From assembly GCA_023412175.1 (NCBI GenBank), contig JAEYOB010000690.1:1-11910 (forward strand): DNA of 11,910 nucleotides, in the 5' to 3' direction. Under the pieces are notes generated by a model. That model searched no databases and was not told the origin of the DNA. It worked only from the letters and a program-made list of their open reading frames with translations. The position numbers and the translations under genes are program-made. Below are positions 1-7,100 of this stretch, in pieces (the stretch's first letter is position 1; each line of letters starts with the position of its first letter). This stretch comes from Pseudomonadota bacterium. GTDB taxonomy: Bacteria; Pseudomonadota; Alphaproteobacteria; Azospirillales; Azospirillaceae.

Positions 1-1041
1 GTTCTTGGTGGTGCGGCTGATCTCGTAGTTGACCGTCTCCTCGTTGCGGGCCGACCTGTTCGAGGAGATGGCGGTGTTGTCCTTGCTGCCGGTCTGCGCG
101 GTGGGCAGGTTCTGGTCCACCGTCACCGGCTGGAGCGGGTCGCGGTCCTGGCTCTGGTTGTCCTCGCTGACCGTCTGGGTGGAGCGCACCACCTGGGTCT
201 CGGGGTCGAAGATATCCGACTGCGTAGTGATGCGGTCGAAGTCCAGGTCGGCCGACACCTCGGCGCGCACCTTGCCGTAGCCGACGGTGCGGCCGAGCAG
301 GTCCTCGATGGTGGTGGCGAGGCGGCGCTCGTAGGCGAGCTTCTTCTCCTCGGCGTTCGCCATCATCACGTCTTCGCTGTTGGCGCCGCCGCCGCGGGCG
401 AGCAGCTTGCCCTTGTCGTCGATGATGGAGATCTGGGTCGGTTCCAAGTTCGGGACCGAGGCGGCGATCAGGTGCTGGATGGCCGAGATGTTCTCGCGCG
501 AGAGCTGCGCGCCCGGCTTGAGCTTGAGGAAGACGCTGGCGGTCGCCGGGTTCTGCGCGCGGGCGAACAGCTCGCGCTTGGGCAGCACGAGGTGGACGCG
601 CGCGTGCTGCACGCCGGCCAGCGTGCCCACCGTGCGCGCCATTTCGCCTTCCAGCGCGCGGAGGTGGTTGATGTTCTGGATGAAGCTGGTGGTGCCGAAG
701 CCCTCGCCCTTGTCGAACAGCTCGTAGCCGACCGAGCCGCCGGAGGGCAGGCCGGCCTCCGCCATCCTCATGCGGACGGTGCCGACATGGTCGGCGGGGA
801 CGCTGATCTTGGTGCCGCCCTTGTCCACGCTGTAGGGGATCTTCGCCTCGTCCAGCTTCTTGGCGATGGCGGCGGCGTCGGTCGCCTGGAGGTCGGCGTA
901 CAGCAGCTCCATGTCCGGGGTGGACAGGCGCGTGGTCAGGTAGATGAAGAAACCGATCAGCAGCAGGCCCACGGCGCCGATCGCCGCAAGGCGCGCGGGC
1001 CCCAGGTTGCGCAAGGTCTGCAGCAGGTTGTTCACGCGCAT
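1..1041 (-). CDS. fliF: Flagellar MS-ring protein FliF, N-terminal 347 residues (cut by window edge)
   Basis: FliF forms the MS ring in the inner membrane, the base on which the flagellar rotor, export gate and rod assemble. The reading frame opens with MRVNNLLQTLRNLG and stays open for 347 codons to the window edge. A membrane segment lies at about residues 17-37 (LAAIGAVGLLLIGFFIYL). The periplasmic ring-building part follows, with family-typical stretches such as YADLQATDAAAIAKKLDE, GYELFDKGEGFGTTSFIQN, INHLRALEGEMARTV, VHLVLPKRELF and PATASVFLKLKPG. The family is usually about 530-570 residues, so the second membrane helix and the FliG-binding tail lie outside. The start is the ATG at 1041-1039, with a GGGGA ribosome site just upstream. 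It is transcribed away from the XRE gene. The later ordering of flagellar genes cannot be seen here. Confidence 0.95.
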   Translation of the reverse strand, partial: MRVNNLLQTLRNLGPARLAAIGAVGLLLIGFFIYLTTRLSTPDMELLYADLQATDAAAIAKKLDEAKIPYSVDKGGTKISVPADHVGTVRMRMAEAGLPSGGSVGYELFDKGEGFGTTSFIQNINHLRALEGEMARTVGTLAGVQHARVHLVLPKRELFARAQNPATASVFLKLKPGAQLSRENISAIQHLIAASVPNLEPTQISIIDDKGKLLARGGGANSEDVMMANAEEKKLAYERRLATTIEDLLGRTVGYGKVRAEVSADLDFDRITTQSDIFDPETQVVRSTQTVSEDNQSQDRDPLQPVTVDQNLPTAQTGSKDNTAISSNRSARNEETVNYEISRTTKN

Positions 1042-1083
1042 TGTCCCCGAGCGGCGGCCGGCGTCCGGCACCGGCGCGTCCCC

Positions 1084-1105
1084 GCAGCCGACACGCTGCG
1101 GCTGC
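1084..1105. promoter_or_regulatory. Hairpin in the fliF leader
   Basis: GCAGCCG at 1084-1090 pairs with CGGCTGC at 1099-1105 around an 8-base loop. It sits about 43-64 bases upstream of the fliF start codon and would lie in the fliF leader RNA if transcription begins in the AT-rich block beyond it. There is no T-run, so it does not look like an intrinsic terminator. Function unknown. Confidence 0.4.
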
Positions 1106-1185
1106 AATAACCACGCCGATGGATTTTCACGACGCGCAGATTAGGAAGATTTTGATGAATTAAGGGTTAATCCAGCGGTAAAAGT

Positions 1186-1220
1186 TGCCCGGTGCTAGGC
1201 AAAATATGCCTACCGGGGCA
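1186..1220. promoter_or_regulatory. Long imperfect palindrome, possible operator
   Basis: TAGGCA (1196-1201) and TGCCTA (1207-1212) form a perfect inverted repeat around AAATA. The symmetry continues outward: TGCCCGG (1186-1192) faces CCGGGGCA (1213-1220), with a 3-base bulge TGC on the left and one extra G on the right. It lies in the middle of the divergent region, so it may be an operator for fliF, for the XRE gene or for both. No regulator can be assigned. Confidence 0.45.
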
Positions 1221-1437
1221 TGGTGCGGCCCCCTTCCTTGCGCGCGAATCGCGCTTTGCCCCTGTGGCGTTCGTTCGAGGCGCGAGGCTTTCCCAAATAG
1301 AGGTTGCCGGGGCGGGCCGCCGCTCCTCCTGCTCGGCTTAGCCGTATCGGGGAACTATGTATCATTCGGCGAGTTCGCCGGTGCGTCCGTTGACGGGCAG
1401 GGGAGGCGGGCGTAGCTAAGAAATCGTGTGATGCCAC

Positions 1438-1455
1438 GCAACCCGTACGGGTTGC
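1438..1455. promoter_or_regulatory. Perfect 18-bp palindrome upstream of the XRE gene
   Basis: GCAACCCGTACGGGTTGC is identical to its own reverse complement and ends 65 bases before the GTG start of the XRE regulator. Palindromes of this size in front of a small HTH gene are typical dimer-binding operators, so autoregulation is plausible. The position also argues that the coding start is at 1521 and not at the in-frame GTG/ATG at 1428/1431, which would place the palindrome inside the gene. Confidence 0.5.
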
Positions 1456-1520
1456 CCGGTGTTGAAGGCTCAGGAGCGTGTGCGGCGGACGGGTTTGCAC
1501 GACAGGCACGGGGGTATGCT

Positions 1521-2024
1521 GTGAAAAAGCGCGGCCGTGAGAAGAAGGAAGGCCTCAACGAGGTCGATGTGTTCGTCGGCCAGCGCCTGCGCGAGTTGCG
1601 CATGCTGGCCGGGCTGTCGCAGAGCGACGTGGCGTCGGCGCTGGGGCTGACGTTCCAGCAGCTTCAGAAGTACGAACGCGGCTTCAACCGCGTGTCGGCC
1701 AGCCGGCTGTTCAAGCTGGCGCAGTACTTCCGCGTCCCCGTCTCAGTGTTCTTCGAAGGGCTGGAGGAGCGCTCCCACGCCGCCGAGGCGGCCGGTGCGG
1801 GCGCGGAGCCCGAATCCGAGGGCACGCTGCGCTCGCGCGAGGCGCTGATGCTGGCGCGCTATTTCCAGAACATCCGCGATCCCATGGTGCGCGCGGCGAT
1901 CCGCGAACTGGCCGAGCGCTGCGCCAGCGCCAGCGAAAGCGGCGAGGGGCATGTCGAGGAGATGGGCATCCCCGCCCGGCGCGGCCGTCCCCGCCGCGGC
2001 GAGCAGCCCGCCGGGCGGGCCTGA
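1521..2024 (+). CDS. XRE-family helix-turn-helix transcriptional regulator
   Basis: A predicted cytoplasmic DNA-binding protein of 167 residues. The XRE/Cro helix-turn-helix spans about residues 23-78: RLRELRMLAGLSQSDVASAL, then GLTFQQLQKYERGFNRVSAS and LFKLAQYFRVPVSVFFEGL. This is the classic alphaproteobacterial form in which the HTH is followed by a helical tail; the tail here includes SREALMLARYFQNIRDPMVR (residues about 110-129). The end is basic and of low complexity. I chose the GTG at 1521 because it follows a strong GGGGG ribosome site by 6 bases and is followed by the basic KKRGREKK start. An in-frame start at 1428 would add 31 atypical residues. It runs divergently from fliF, so a role in flagellar gene control is possible but unproven. 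It converges with the HD remnant downstream with a 47-base gap. Confidence 0.85.
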   Translation: MKKRGREKKEGLNEVDVFVGQRLRELRMLAGLSQSDVASALGLTFQQLQKYERGFNRVSASRLFKLAQYFRVPVSVFFEGLEERSHAAEAAGAGAEPESEGTLRSREALMLARYFQNIRDPMVRAAIRELAERCASASESGEGHVEEMGIPARRGRPRRGEQPAGRA

Positions 2025-2071
2025 GGCGGGTTGCCTTCCCGGTTCCCGGCCCCCGCCGGTCCCGGCCGACC

Positions 2072-2449
2072 CTATTTTCCGGAAGCCCTGCGTTTCCTGG
2101 GCCGCTGACCGCCCGCGGCCGGCTGTGCCAGGTGTTTCAACTCCTCGTAGCGCTCCAGGAACATGTCGTAAGCACGCTCCGGCCCGACCGGGACGATCTT
2201 TTCCGGATGGGGTGGTGGAAGGTGGCCCCAGTCCATCCAGGCCGGCGGCAGCAGGTCGCGCAACTCCGTGGCCATGCAGACGAGATCCGCGTGCTTGATG
2301 GCCGGCGAGTCGTCCTGGAAGCCGAACCACCGCCGCAGCGCCGTCTTCACGGGATGCAGCCGCTCCTTGACGTAATTCCGGTCCAGCATGACCTTGACCG
2401 GAGACGGCCAATCCCCGAGGAATTCGGCTTTTCCACCCCAAAATTGATG
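2072..2449 (-). pseudogene. C-terminal remnant of an HD-family hydrolase
   Basis: An ATG at 2389 opens a 105-codon frame, but the homologous-looking sequence continues upstream without a good start to the in-frame TAG at 2450-2452, including AEFLGDWPSPVK. Segments such as RLHPVKTALRRWFGF, KHADLVCMATELRDLLPP and PVGPERAYDMFLERYEEL resemble the C-terminal half of the HD-domain phosphohydrolases common in proteobacteria and on plasmids. There the metal-binding HD motif lies just before the LGD-x-PxPxK stretch; here no HD is present. It is most likely a gene that lost its N-terminal half at a breakpoint near 2430-2460. The metal ligands are absent, so activity is not expected. An alternative is an unrelated short gene starting at 2389. 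Family assignment is from memory of the motif pattern, without a search. Confidence 0.5.
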
Positions 2450-2671
2450 CTATCGGTTGTATTGCAAAGGCGTAACGGAAGGTTCCATACCGCCAGCAAT
2501 ACTAAGATACAGTTGAATGAAGGGCGGATACTGCGACAGGGCGAGCGAGCTGATGAGGCTGCGGCGTAGAAGTAGGACTGTTCAGCTTGCTGAGGGATTT
2601 ATCCGCGGCGATGGCATTCCTCCCCACGTGAGTGTCGGCGGGGTAGGCTCGTCCAAGGCCGTCGGCTGTCC
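2450..2671. other. Non-coding stretch between two gene remnants
   Basis: No credible gene. The left part (about 2430-2520) is visibly poorer in GC than the rest of the window, which fits imported or intergenic DNA. It contains the nested palindrome at 2460-2501. The right part is GC-rich and featureless to me. Confidence 0.4.
2460..2501. repeat. 42-bp nested inverted repeat
   Basis: Three pairs nest around one centre: TATTGC (2460-2465) with GCAATA (2496-2501), GGCG (2469-2472) with CGCC (2491-2494), and GGAA (2478-2481) with TTCC (2484-2487). It lies beside the point where the HD gene remnant loses its homology. It could be a recombination site, an element end or an operator; I cannot tell which. 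Confidence 0.4.
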
Positions 2672-2899
2672 TCACGCTCGCCGCTCGCGCCCCAGCATCA
2701 ATGCCTCCACTTGCCGGACCGCAATTTCCAGATCGGTGTCGGAAAGACCGTCGGCGGGAGCGAGCAGCCGGGCGCGCAGTTCGGCCCGCCGGGACGACAC
2801 CGTCCCTGCAGCGTCCAAGCCGTCGAAAAGGCTTGCAAGCGGCAGATCAAGGACGCGGCCGATCTGCTCCAGGGTATCAACTCGGCCAAATTCTGCAGA
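2672..2899 (-). pseudogene. C-terminal remnant of an XRE-type regulator
   Basis: A frame ending at TGA 2672-2674 reads GRVDTLEQIGRVLDLPLASL, then FDGL, and later LSDTDLEIAVRQVEALM. The first stretch matches the last HTH helix and exit of XRE/Cro regulators (the usual form is 'ERG-x-x-x-x-LxxLxxIAxALxVPLxxLF'). The recognition helix before it is missing. Upstream the frame soon meets TAA (about 2918-2920), with no start codon that would give a full HTH. It is therefore a broken gene whose 5' part was removed at a breakpoint near 2895-2910. The old partner genes are unknown. Moderate confidence that it is an XRE tail. Confidence 0.45.
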
Positions 2900-2910
2900 A
2901 GGCTGGCGTG

Positions 2911-3051
2911 ATGTACAATGGGCGCCTTACGCCTGATCGCTTCGGCACCGCCGAGCGTTTGTGGCAGGAGATCCATGGAGCGTGGCTAGCCAAGCTGACG
3001 GACTTGGGCGGACCGGATACTTTGCTGTCGGCCGTGCGGTCGATCGACTGA
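2911..3051 (+). CDS. Small ORF or regulator C-terminal fragment, 46 residues
   Basis: ATG at 2911 is preceded by AGAAGG (2898-2903) at ribosome-site distance, and the frame has the GC-rich third positions of real genes here. The product includes FGTAERLWQEIHGAWLAKL followed by GGPDTLLSAVRSID. The charged helical pattern recalls the last helices of MarR-type winged-helix regulators, but this is a guess. It begins just where the minus-strand XRE remnant ends, so it may equally be a fragment joined at the same breakpoint. Could be spurious. Confidence 0.3.
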   Translation: MYNGRLTPDRFGTAERLWQEIHGAWLAKLTDLGGPDTLLSAVRSID

Positions 3052-3117
3052 CTTTCTGCCGCGACGGGAACTTGTGGTCAGTATCACTAAACTCCGGCAC
3101 GGGGCGAAAACGCACGA

Positions 3118-3226
3118 TTCTGGCACAGCGCGGCAGCCCTATCCGGGAGATCCGGTGTGCTGTGCCAGAACTTGTGCCGCAATAGCTGTGCCACAATCCC
3201 GAGGCGTCTACGGTTTTTGGCACGTG
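3118..3226. repeat. Array of 12-bp repeats, likely resolvase res site
   Basis: The 12-mer GCTGTGCCAGAA (3159-3170) has a perfect inverted copy at 3118-3129, a degenerate copy immediately after it (3171-3182, CTTGTGCCGCAA), an 11/12 copy at 3185-3196 (GCTGTGCCACAA) and a weaker inverted copy at 3215-3226. The array is about 109 bp and stops 6 bases before the resolvase start codon. In Tn3-family transposons the res site is a region of about 120 bp with three subsites built of paired 12-bp half-sites, directly beside tnpR. Position, length and repeat unit all fit, though the exact subsite pairing is not obvious. Confidence 0.5.
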
Positions 3227-3232
3227 GGGCGC

Positions 3233-3567
3233 ATGCTGCTGGGCTATGCACGGGATTCCACCGTCGATCAGAACCTCGGCGCTCAGTTCTCCGCGCTCGT
3301 CGCGGCCGGGGTGAACCCGGCGCGCATCTACACGGACAAGGCGAGCGGGGCAAAGACCGATCATCCGGGTCTGGCCGAGTTCATGCGAGCACTGCGTGCG
3401 GACGATGTGGTTGTCATCTGGCGGCTCGATTGGCTTGGTCGATCCCTGCGTGAACTGATCGACTTGGTCTCCAGGATCGAGGCTGCCGGCACCGGCTTGC
3501 GCAGCTTGACCGAAACCCTCGACACGACCACGCCCACGGGGCGACTGCTCTTTCATCTGTTTGGTGT
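3233..3567 (+). pseudogene. tnpR: Truncated Tn3-type serine resolvase (TnpR)
   Basis: Serine resolvases cut and rejoin DNA at res sites to resolve transposition cointegrates. The start MLLGYARDSTVDQNL carries the catalytic serine in 'YAR-x-ST'. YTDKASGAKTDHPGLAEF, VVIWRLDWLGRSL and TTTPTGRLLFHLFG follow in family order. After about 111 residues the homology stops; the usual 'ALAEFERDLIRERT' helix and the C-terminal HTH are absent, against about 185-200 residues normally. The break coincides with the outer end of an IS21-type element at 3565. Two further oddities: D replaces V before the ST, and W replaces the second arginine of the usual RLDRLGRS, a residue needed for catalysis in gamma-delta resolvase. 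ATG 3233 is chosen because the family starts here. An in-frame extension to 3074 would run through the res-like array. Confidence 0.85.
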
Positions 3568-3843
3568 CAATCGGCTTTGGACTCAAACCCCGGATCGGAT
3601 TCCAACATTGACCCCCTGATGCTGTACGGAAGGCTGTCCGTGTGGGCGAGAGATGGTCGGGGGATCAGGGGCGGTTCTTGAAGCGCCAGCTGTCGTTGCC
3701 GGTCTCGATGATGTCGCAGTGGTGGGTCAGCCGGTCCAGCAGCGCCGTCGTCATCTTGGCGTCGCCCAACTTTGCACGCCGAAACACACTTTGGTGTAGT
3801 GGGCCAGCTTGTCCTCCAGCCGCCCCTCGGCGTGCGCCCGCAT
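3565..3843 (-). mobile_element. IS21-family element, right-end remnant
   Basis: The outer end begins with TGTCAATCGGCTTTGG at 3565 and contains two related 20-bp segments (3571-3590 and 3595-3614), each ending in ACCCC. Repeated segments of this kind are typical of IS21-family termini. Inside it lies the end of istB on the minus strand. istA, the start of istB and the left terminus are absent. The right end sits in the resolvase gene, while the inner edge joins a rhodanese gene, so the element was part of a deletion or rearrangement. Because only one end remains, a target duplication cannot be sought. The exact boundaries are inferred from where the flanking homologies stop. Confidence 0.65.
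3665..3843 (-). pseudogene. istB: istB remnant with an internal deletion (IS21 helper ATPase)
   Basis: IstB is the AAA+ helper ATPase of IS21 transposition. Two pieces are visible in different frames. The first, [17 protein letters not shown] (about 3840-3790), resembles the region just before the Walker B motif of IstB. The second (3766-3665), beginning [20 protein letters not shown] and ending [12 protein letters not shown], is a near-standard IstB C-terminus. Some 23 bases join them where family members have roughly 60 residues, including the usual DELGYLP Walker B segment. The protein is therefore not functional. The upstream piece starts right where the rhodanese frame ends. Confidence 0.75.
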
Positions 3844-4121
3844 CAGGCCGGGCCGCAGCGTCGACCACTCTGACAGTGGAAGACGACGTACTTTTCGGGC
3901 TTGACCGTCATCCGGCGTGGGTCGAACTGCGACAGCGGGACGAGCACTGCGCCGGGGATGTGGGCCGCACGGTGCTCGTGCGGCTCCCGGACATCCACAA
4001 TGACGGCCGATCCCTCCTTCAGTCAGCCTTTGACGGTGGCCAGATCGACGGTCTTGATTTGGTCGCTCGTGGCGTTGGTGCTCCGAGTGAAGCCAAGGAG
4101 GTTGCAAAGCGTTTTCAGCAT
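3843..4121 (-). pseudogene. Rhodanese-domain protein with premature stop, C-terminus lost
   Basis: Rhodaneses move sulfane sulfur through a persulfide on an active-site cysteine. The ATG at 4121-4119 follows the RND stop codon by two bases (TGA-CC-ATG), so the gene was the last one of the efflux operon. Reading through, one sees GSAVIVDVREPHEHRAAHIP, then GAVLVPLSQFDP and the active-site loop [10 protein letters not shown] (Cys at codon 83). Codon 33 is TGA (4025-4023), where relatives usually carry an ordinary residue; TGG to TGA is the simplest origin. A second TGA (3845-3843) comes six codons after the CQSGR loop, where the last third of the domain should follow, and istB sequence begins at that point. 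The fold is therefore incomplete even with readthrough. The active-site loop is still intact, which suggests recent loss. Confidence 0.85.
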
Positions 4122-4123
4122 GG

Positions 4124-7100
4124 TCATCCTTGAGTGTTCACGAGTTGGTCACCGCGGGCCGCGAGTGTGAACGGTCGGCCGGTGTCCGGTCCCCCCACCG
4201 AACGGGTCGGCAGGATGGGGTCGTCGCTGCGCAGGACGACGTAGATGGCCGGAATCACGAGCACCGTTAGCAACGTGGAACTGAGCAGACCGAACAGCAG
4301 TGAGATCGCCAGCCCCTGGAAGATCGGGTCGGTCAGGATGAAGGCCGCACCGATCATCGCGGCGACCGCCGTCAGCAGAATCGGCTTGAAGCGGATCGCT
4401 CCCGCCTCCAGCACGGCGTCGCGCACCCCCCTCCCCCGCCCCCGCCCCCGCAGGTGGCGGATGAAGTCCACCAGCAGGATGGAGTTGCGCACGATGATGC
4501 CCGCCCGCGCGATGAAGCCGATCATCGAGGTCGCCGTAAAGGCCGCGCCGAACAACCAGTGGCCCAGCACGATGCCGATCAGCGTCAGCGGCACCGGCAC
4601 CAGGATGACCAGCGGCAGCTTGAAGCTGCCGAACTGACCAACCACCAGCAGGTAGATGCCCAAGATTGCTACCGTGAAGGTCGCGCCCATGTCGCGGAAC
4701 GTGACGTAGGTGATCTCCCACTCCCCCTCCCATAGCAGCTTAAGCGTGCTTTGGTCGTCGGGCTGGCCGTGCAGAAGGACTTCGGGTTCACCTGCCAAAC
4801 CGGCCGCTTTCCAGTCGACTTCCTTCAGGCGGTCCTGGACGGTCAGCATGCCGTAGATCGGCGCCTCGAACCGCCCGGCGAGGTCGGCCATGACCATCTC
4901 GGCGAAGCGGCCGTTGCGACGGAACAGCGGGAAAGAGGCGGGCTCCCGCGTCATGGTGACGAGGTCGCCCAGTTCCACCGTGCCGCGCGCCCCCGGCACC
5001 GGTGTCGCGAGGATGCGCTCGGACAGAAACAGGCCGGACTTGGGCAGGCGGACCGCGATCTCGATCGGGTTGCGGCCGGCCCCGCGGTGCGAGTAGCCGA
5101 CCGGTACGCCGGCCATCAGCGCCTGCAAGGTGTCGTAGACCGCCTGTTCCTCCACCTCGTGGAACTCCAGGCTCTCGCGGTCCAGCGCGAAGCGCAGCCG
5201 CTCGCCCGCCTCGCGAAAGCTGTTGTCCACGTCCACGATGAAGTCCACCTGGCGGAAGACGTCCCCGACCATGGTGGCGGCCTTGCGGCGGGTCTCGGCG
5301 TCGGGGCCGTAGACTTCGACCAGCAGGGTTGAGAGAACCGGCGGGCCGGGCGGCACCTCGACGACCTTGATGGAGGTCCCGGGGGGCACGGGTAGGTCGG
5401 CCAGGCGCTTCCGGATGTCCAGTGCAATGTCGTGGCTGGCCCGCTGGCGCTTCTCCTTGGGGGCGAGGTTCACCTGGAGGTCGCCCTGCTCCGGCTGGTC
5501 GCGCAGGTAGTAGTGCCGGACCAGACCGTTGAAGTTGAAGGGCGACGCCCTGCCGCTGTAGGCCTGCACGTTCGCCAGCTCCGGCAGGTCGGCGATCTTC
5601 CGCGCGGCGGCCAGCAGCGTGCGCTCGGTGTCCTCCGGCGACGCGCCACGCGGCAGGTCCACAACGACCTGAAGCTCCGATTTGTTGTCGAAGGGCAGCA
5701 GCTTGACCGTCACGTCCTTGGTGTAGAACAGCACCGTCGACGCCAGCGTCGCCACGCCGACCGCCAGCAGGAACACCCAGGCCGTCCGCTTGGTCCTGAT
5801 GACCGGCCGTGCCACCGCCAGATACATCCGCCCCAGCGCACCGCCCTGGCCATGCTCGCCATTCCCATGCCCAGCGCCATGCCCGGCGGGCATCTCACCG
5901 GGGCGCAGCTTCACCATCAGCCAGGGCGTCAGCACCATGGCGACGAAGAAGCTGAACAGCATGGCGGCGGATGCGTTGGCCGGGATCGGGCTCATGTACG
6001 GACCCATCAGGCCGGACACGAACATCATCGGCAGCAGCGCGGCGATAACGGTCAGGGTAGCGACGATGGTCGGGTTGCCGACCTCCGCCACCGCCTCGAC
6101 GGCGGCCTGGACCTTGGAGCGGCCGTCGCGCATGGACCAGTGGCGGTCGATGTTCTCGATCACGACGATGGCGTCGTCCACCAGGATGCCGATGGAGAAG
6201 ATCAGCGCGAACAGACTGACACGGTTGATGGTGTAGCCCATCAGCCAGGACGCGAACATGGTCAGCAAGATCGTCGTCGGGATGACGATGAAGGTCACCA
6301 TACCCTCGCGCCAGCCGATCGCCAGCACGATCAGCCCCACGATGGTCACGGTGGCGAGCGCCAGATGGAACAGCAGCTCGTTGACCTTCTCGTTCGCCGT
6401 CTTGCCGTAGTCGCGGGTGACGGTGACGGTCAGGTCCTTGGGCAGCCCGGCGGCCTCGATGGCGTGGACGCGCTCCAGCACACGTTCGGCGATGGTCACG
6501 GCGTTGGCCCCGGCGCGCTTGGCGACGGCGATGGTGACCGCGGGCACGTGCACCAGTCCGCCCTTGCCGTCCGGCACCATGTGCCACGCCGTGCTCTCGT
6601 CCGGCCGGGATCCCACCACCACATCGGCCACGTCCTTCACATAGACCGGGCGCCCGTCGCGCGTGGTGACCAGAAGTAGCCCGATGTCGGTCGTCCCCTG
6701 GAGCGTTTGCCCGGCCACCACCGGCAGGCTGCCGCCCTGTGAGCGCACCTGCCCGACGATGAAGGAGCGGTTGGCGTTCCTGACCTTGTCCACGAGCTGG
6801 TTGAGCGTCACGCCGTAGAGCGACAACCGCTCCGGGTCCGGCTCTACGCGGATCTGGTCGGGGCGGCCGCCGACCAGAAAGGTCAGGCCCACGTCCTCGA
6901 CCTGGACCAGCTGCGCCAGCAGCTCATCCGCGACACCGTAGAGCGCGTTGTCGCTCCAGCGCCCGGCGGCTTCCGGATGGGGGGCCAGCGTCAGGGTGAG
7001 GATCGCCACATCGTTGATGCCGCGCCCGACGATCAGCGGCTCGGGAATGCCGAGCGGAATGCGGTTCATGTTGGCCCGCACCTTCTCGTGCACGCGCAGG

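Larger units (their letters stand above)
1042..1520. promoter_or_regulatory. Divergent intergenic region between fliF and the XRE gene
   Basis: These 479 bases separate two genes that run apart and contain no convincing gene. They hold a leader hairpin (1084-1105), an AT-rich block with the inverted repeat ATTAA-GGG-TTAAT (1159-1171), a long imperfect palindrome (1186-1220) and a perfect 18-bp palindrome (1438-1455). The 11-mer GTTGCCCGGTG occurs twice (1184-1194, 1451-1461), each time touching one of the palindromes. I see no sigma-54 box (TGGCAC-N5-TTGC) or sigma-28 box for fliF. A weak candidate -35 TTGACG at 1390-1395 points toward the XRE gene, but its -10 partner is poor. Confidence 0.6.

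Noticed and set aside
472..1110. 212-codon plus-strand frame over fliF
   Set aside because: Antisense to recognisable FliF sequence, with low-complexity Arg/Ala/Val/Gly translation.
1159..1171. TTAA-GGG-TTAA as a CtrA site
   Set aside because: CtrA boxes need seven bases between the TTAA halves; here there are three.
2025..2071. Bidirectional terminator between the XRE gene and HD remnant
   Set aside because: Only GGCGGG/CCCGCC with a 21-base loop and no T-run could be found.
1743..2441. 232-codon minus-strand frame across the XRE gene and HD remnant
   Set aside because: It overlaps two better-supported coding segments and has no family-like motif.
4023..4025. In-frame TGA as selenocysteine in the rhodanese gene
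   Set aside because: The rhodanese active cysteine is present elsewhere (codon 83), codon 33 lies before the core, and the gene is also truncated. A nonsense mutation is simpler.
5432..6679. 415-codon open frame on the plus strand inside the RND gene
   Set aside because: It is antisense to a clear pump gene; the translation is rich in H, Q, R, G and D with no domain pattern, as expected for a shadow frame in GC-rich DNA.
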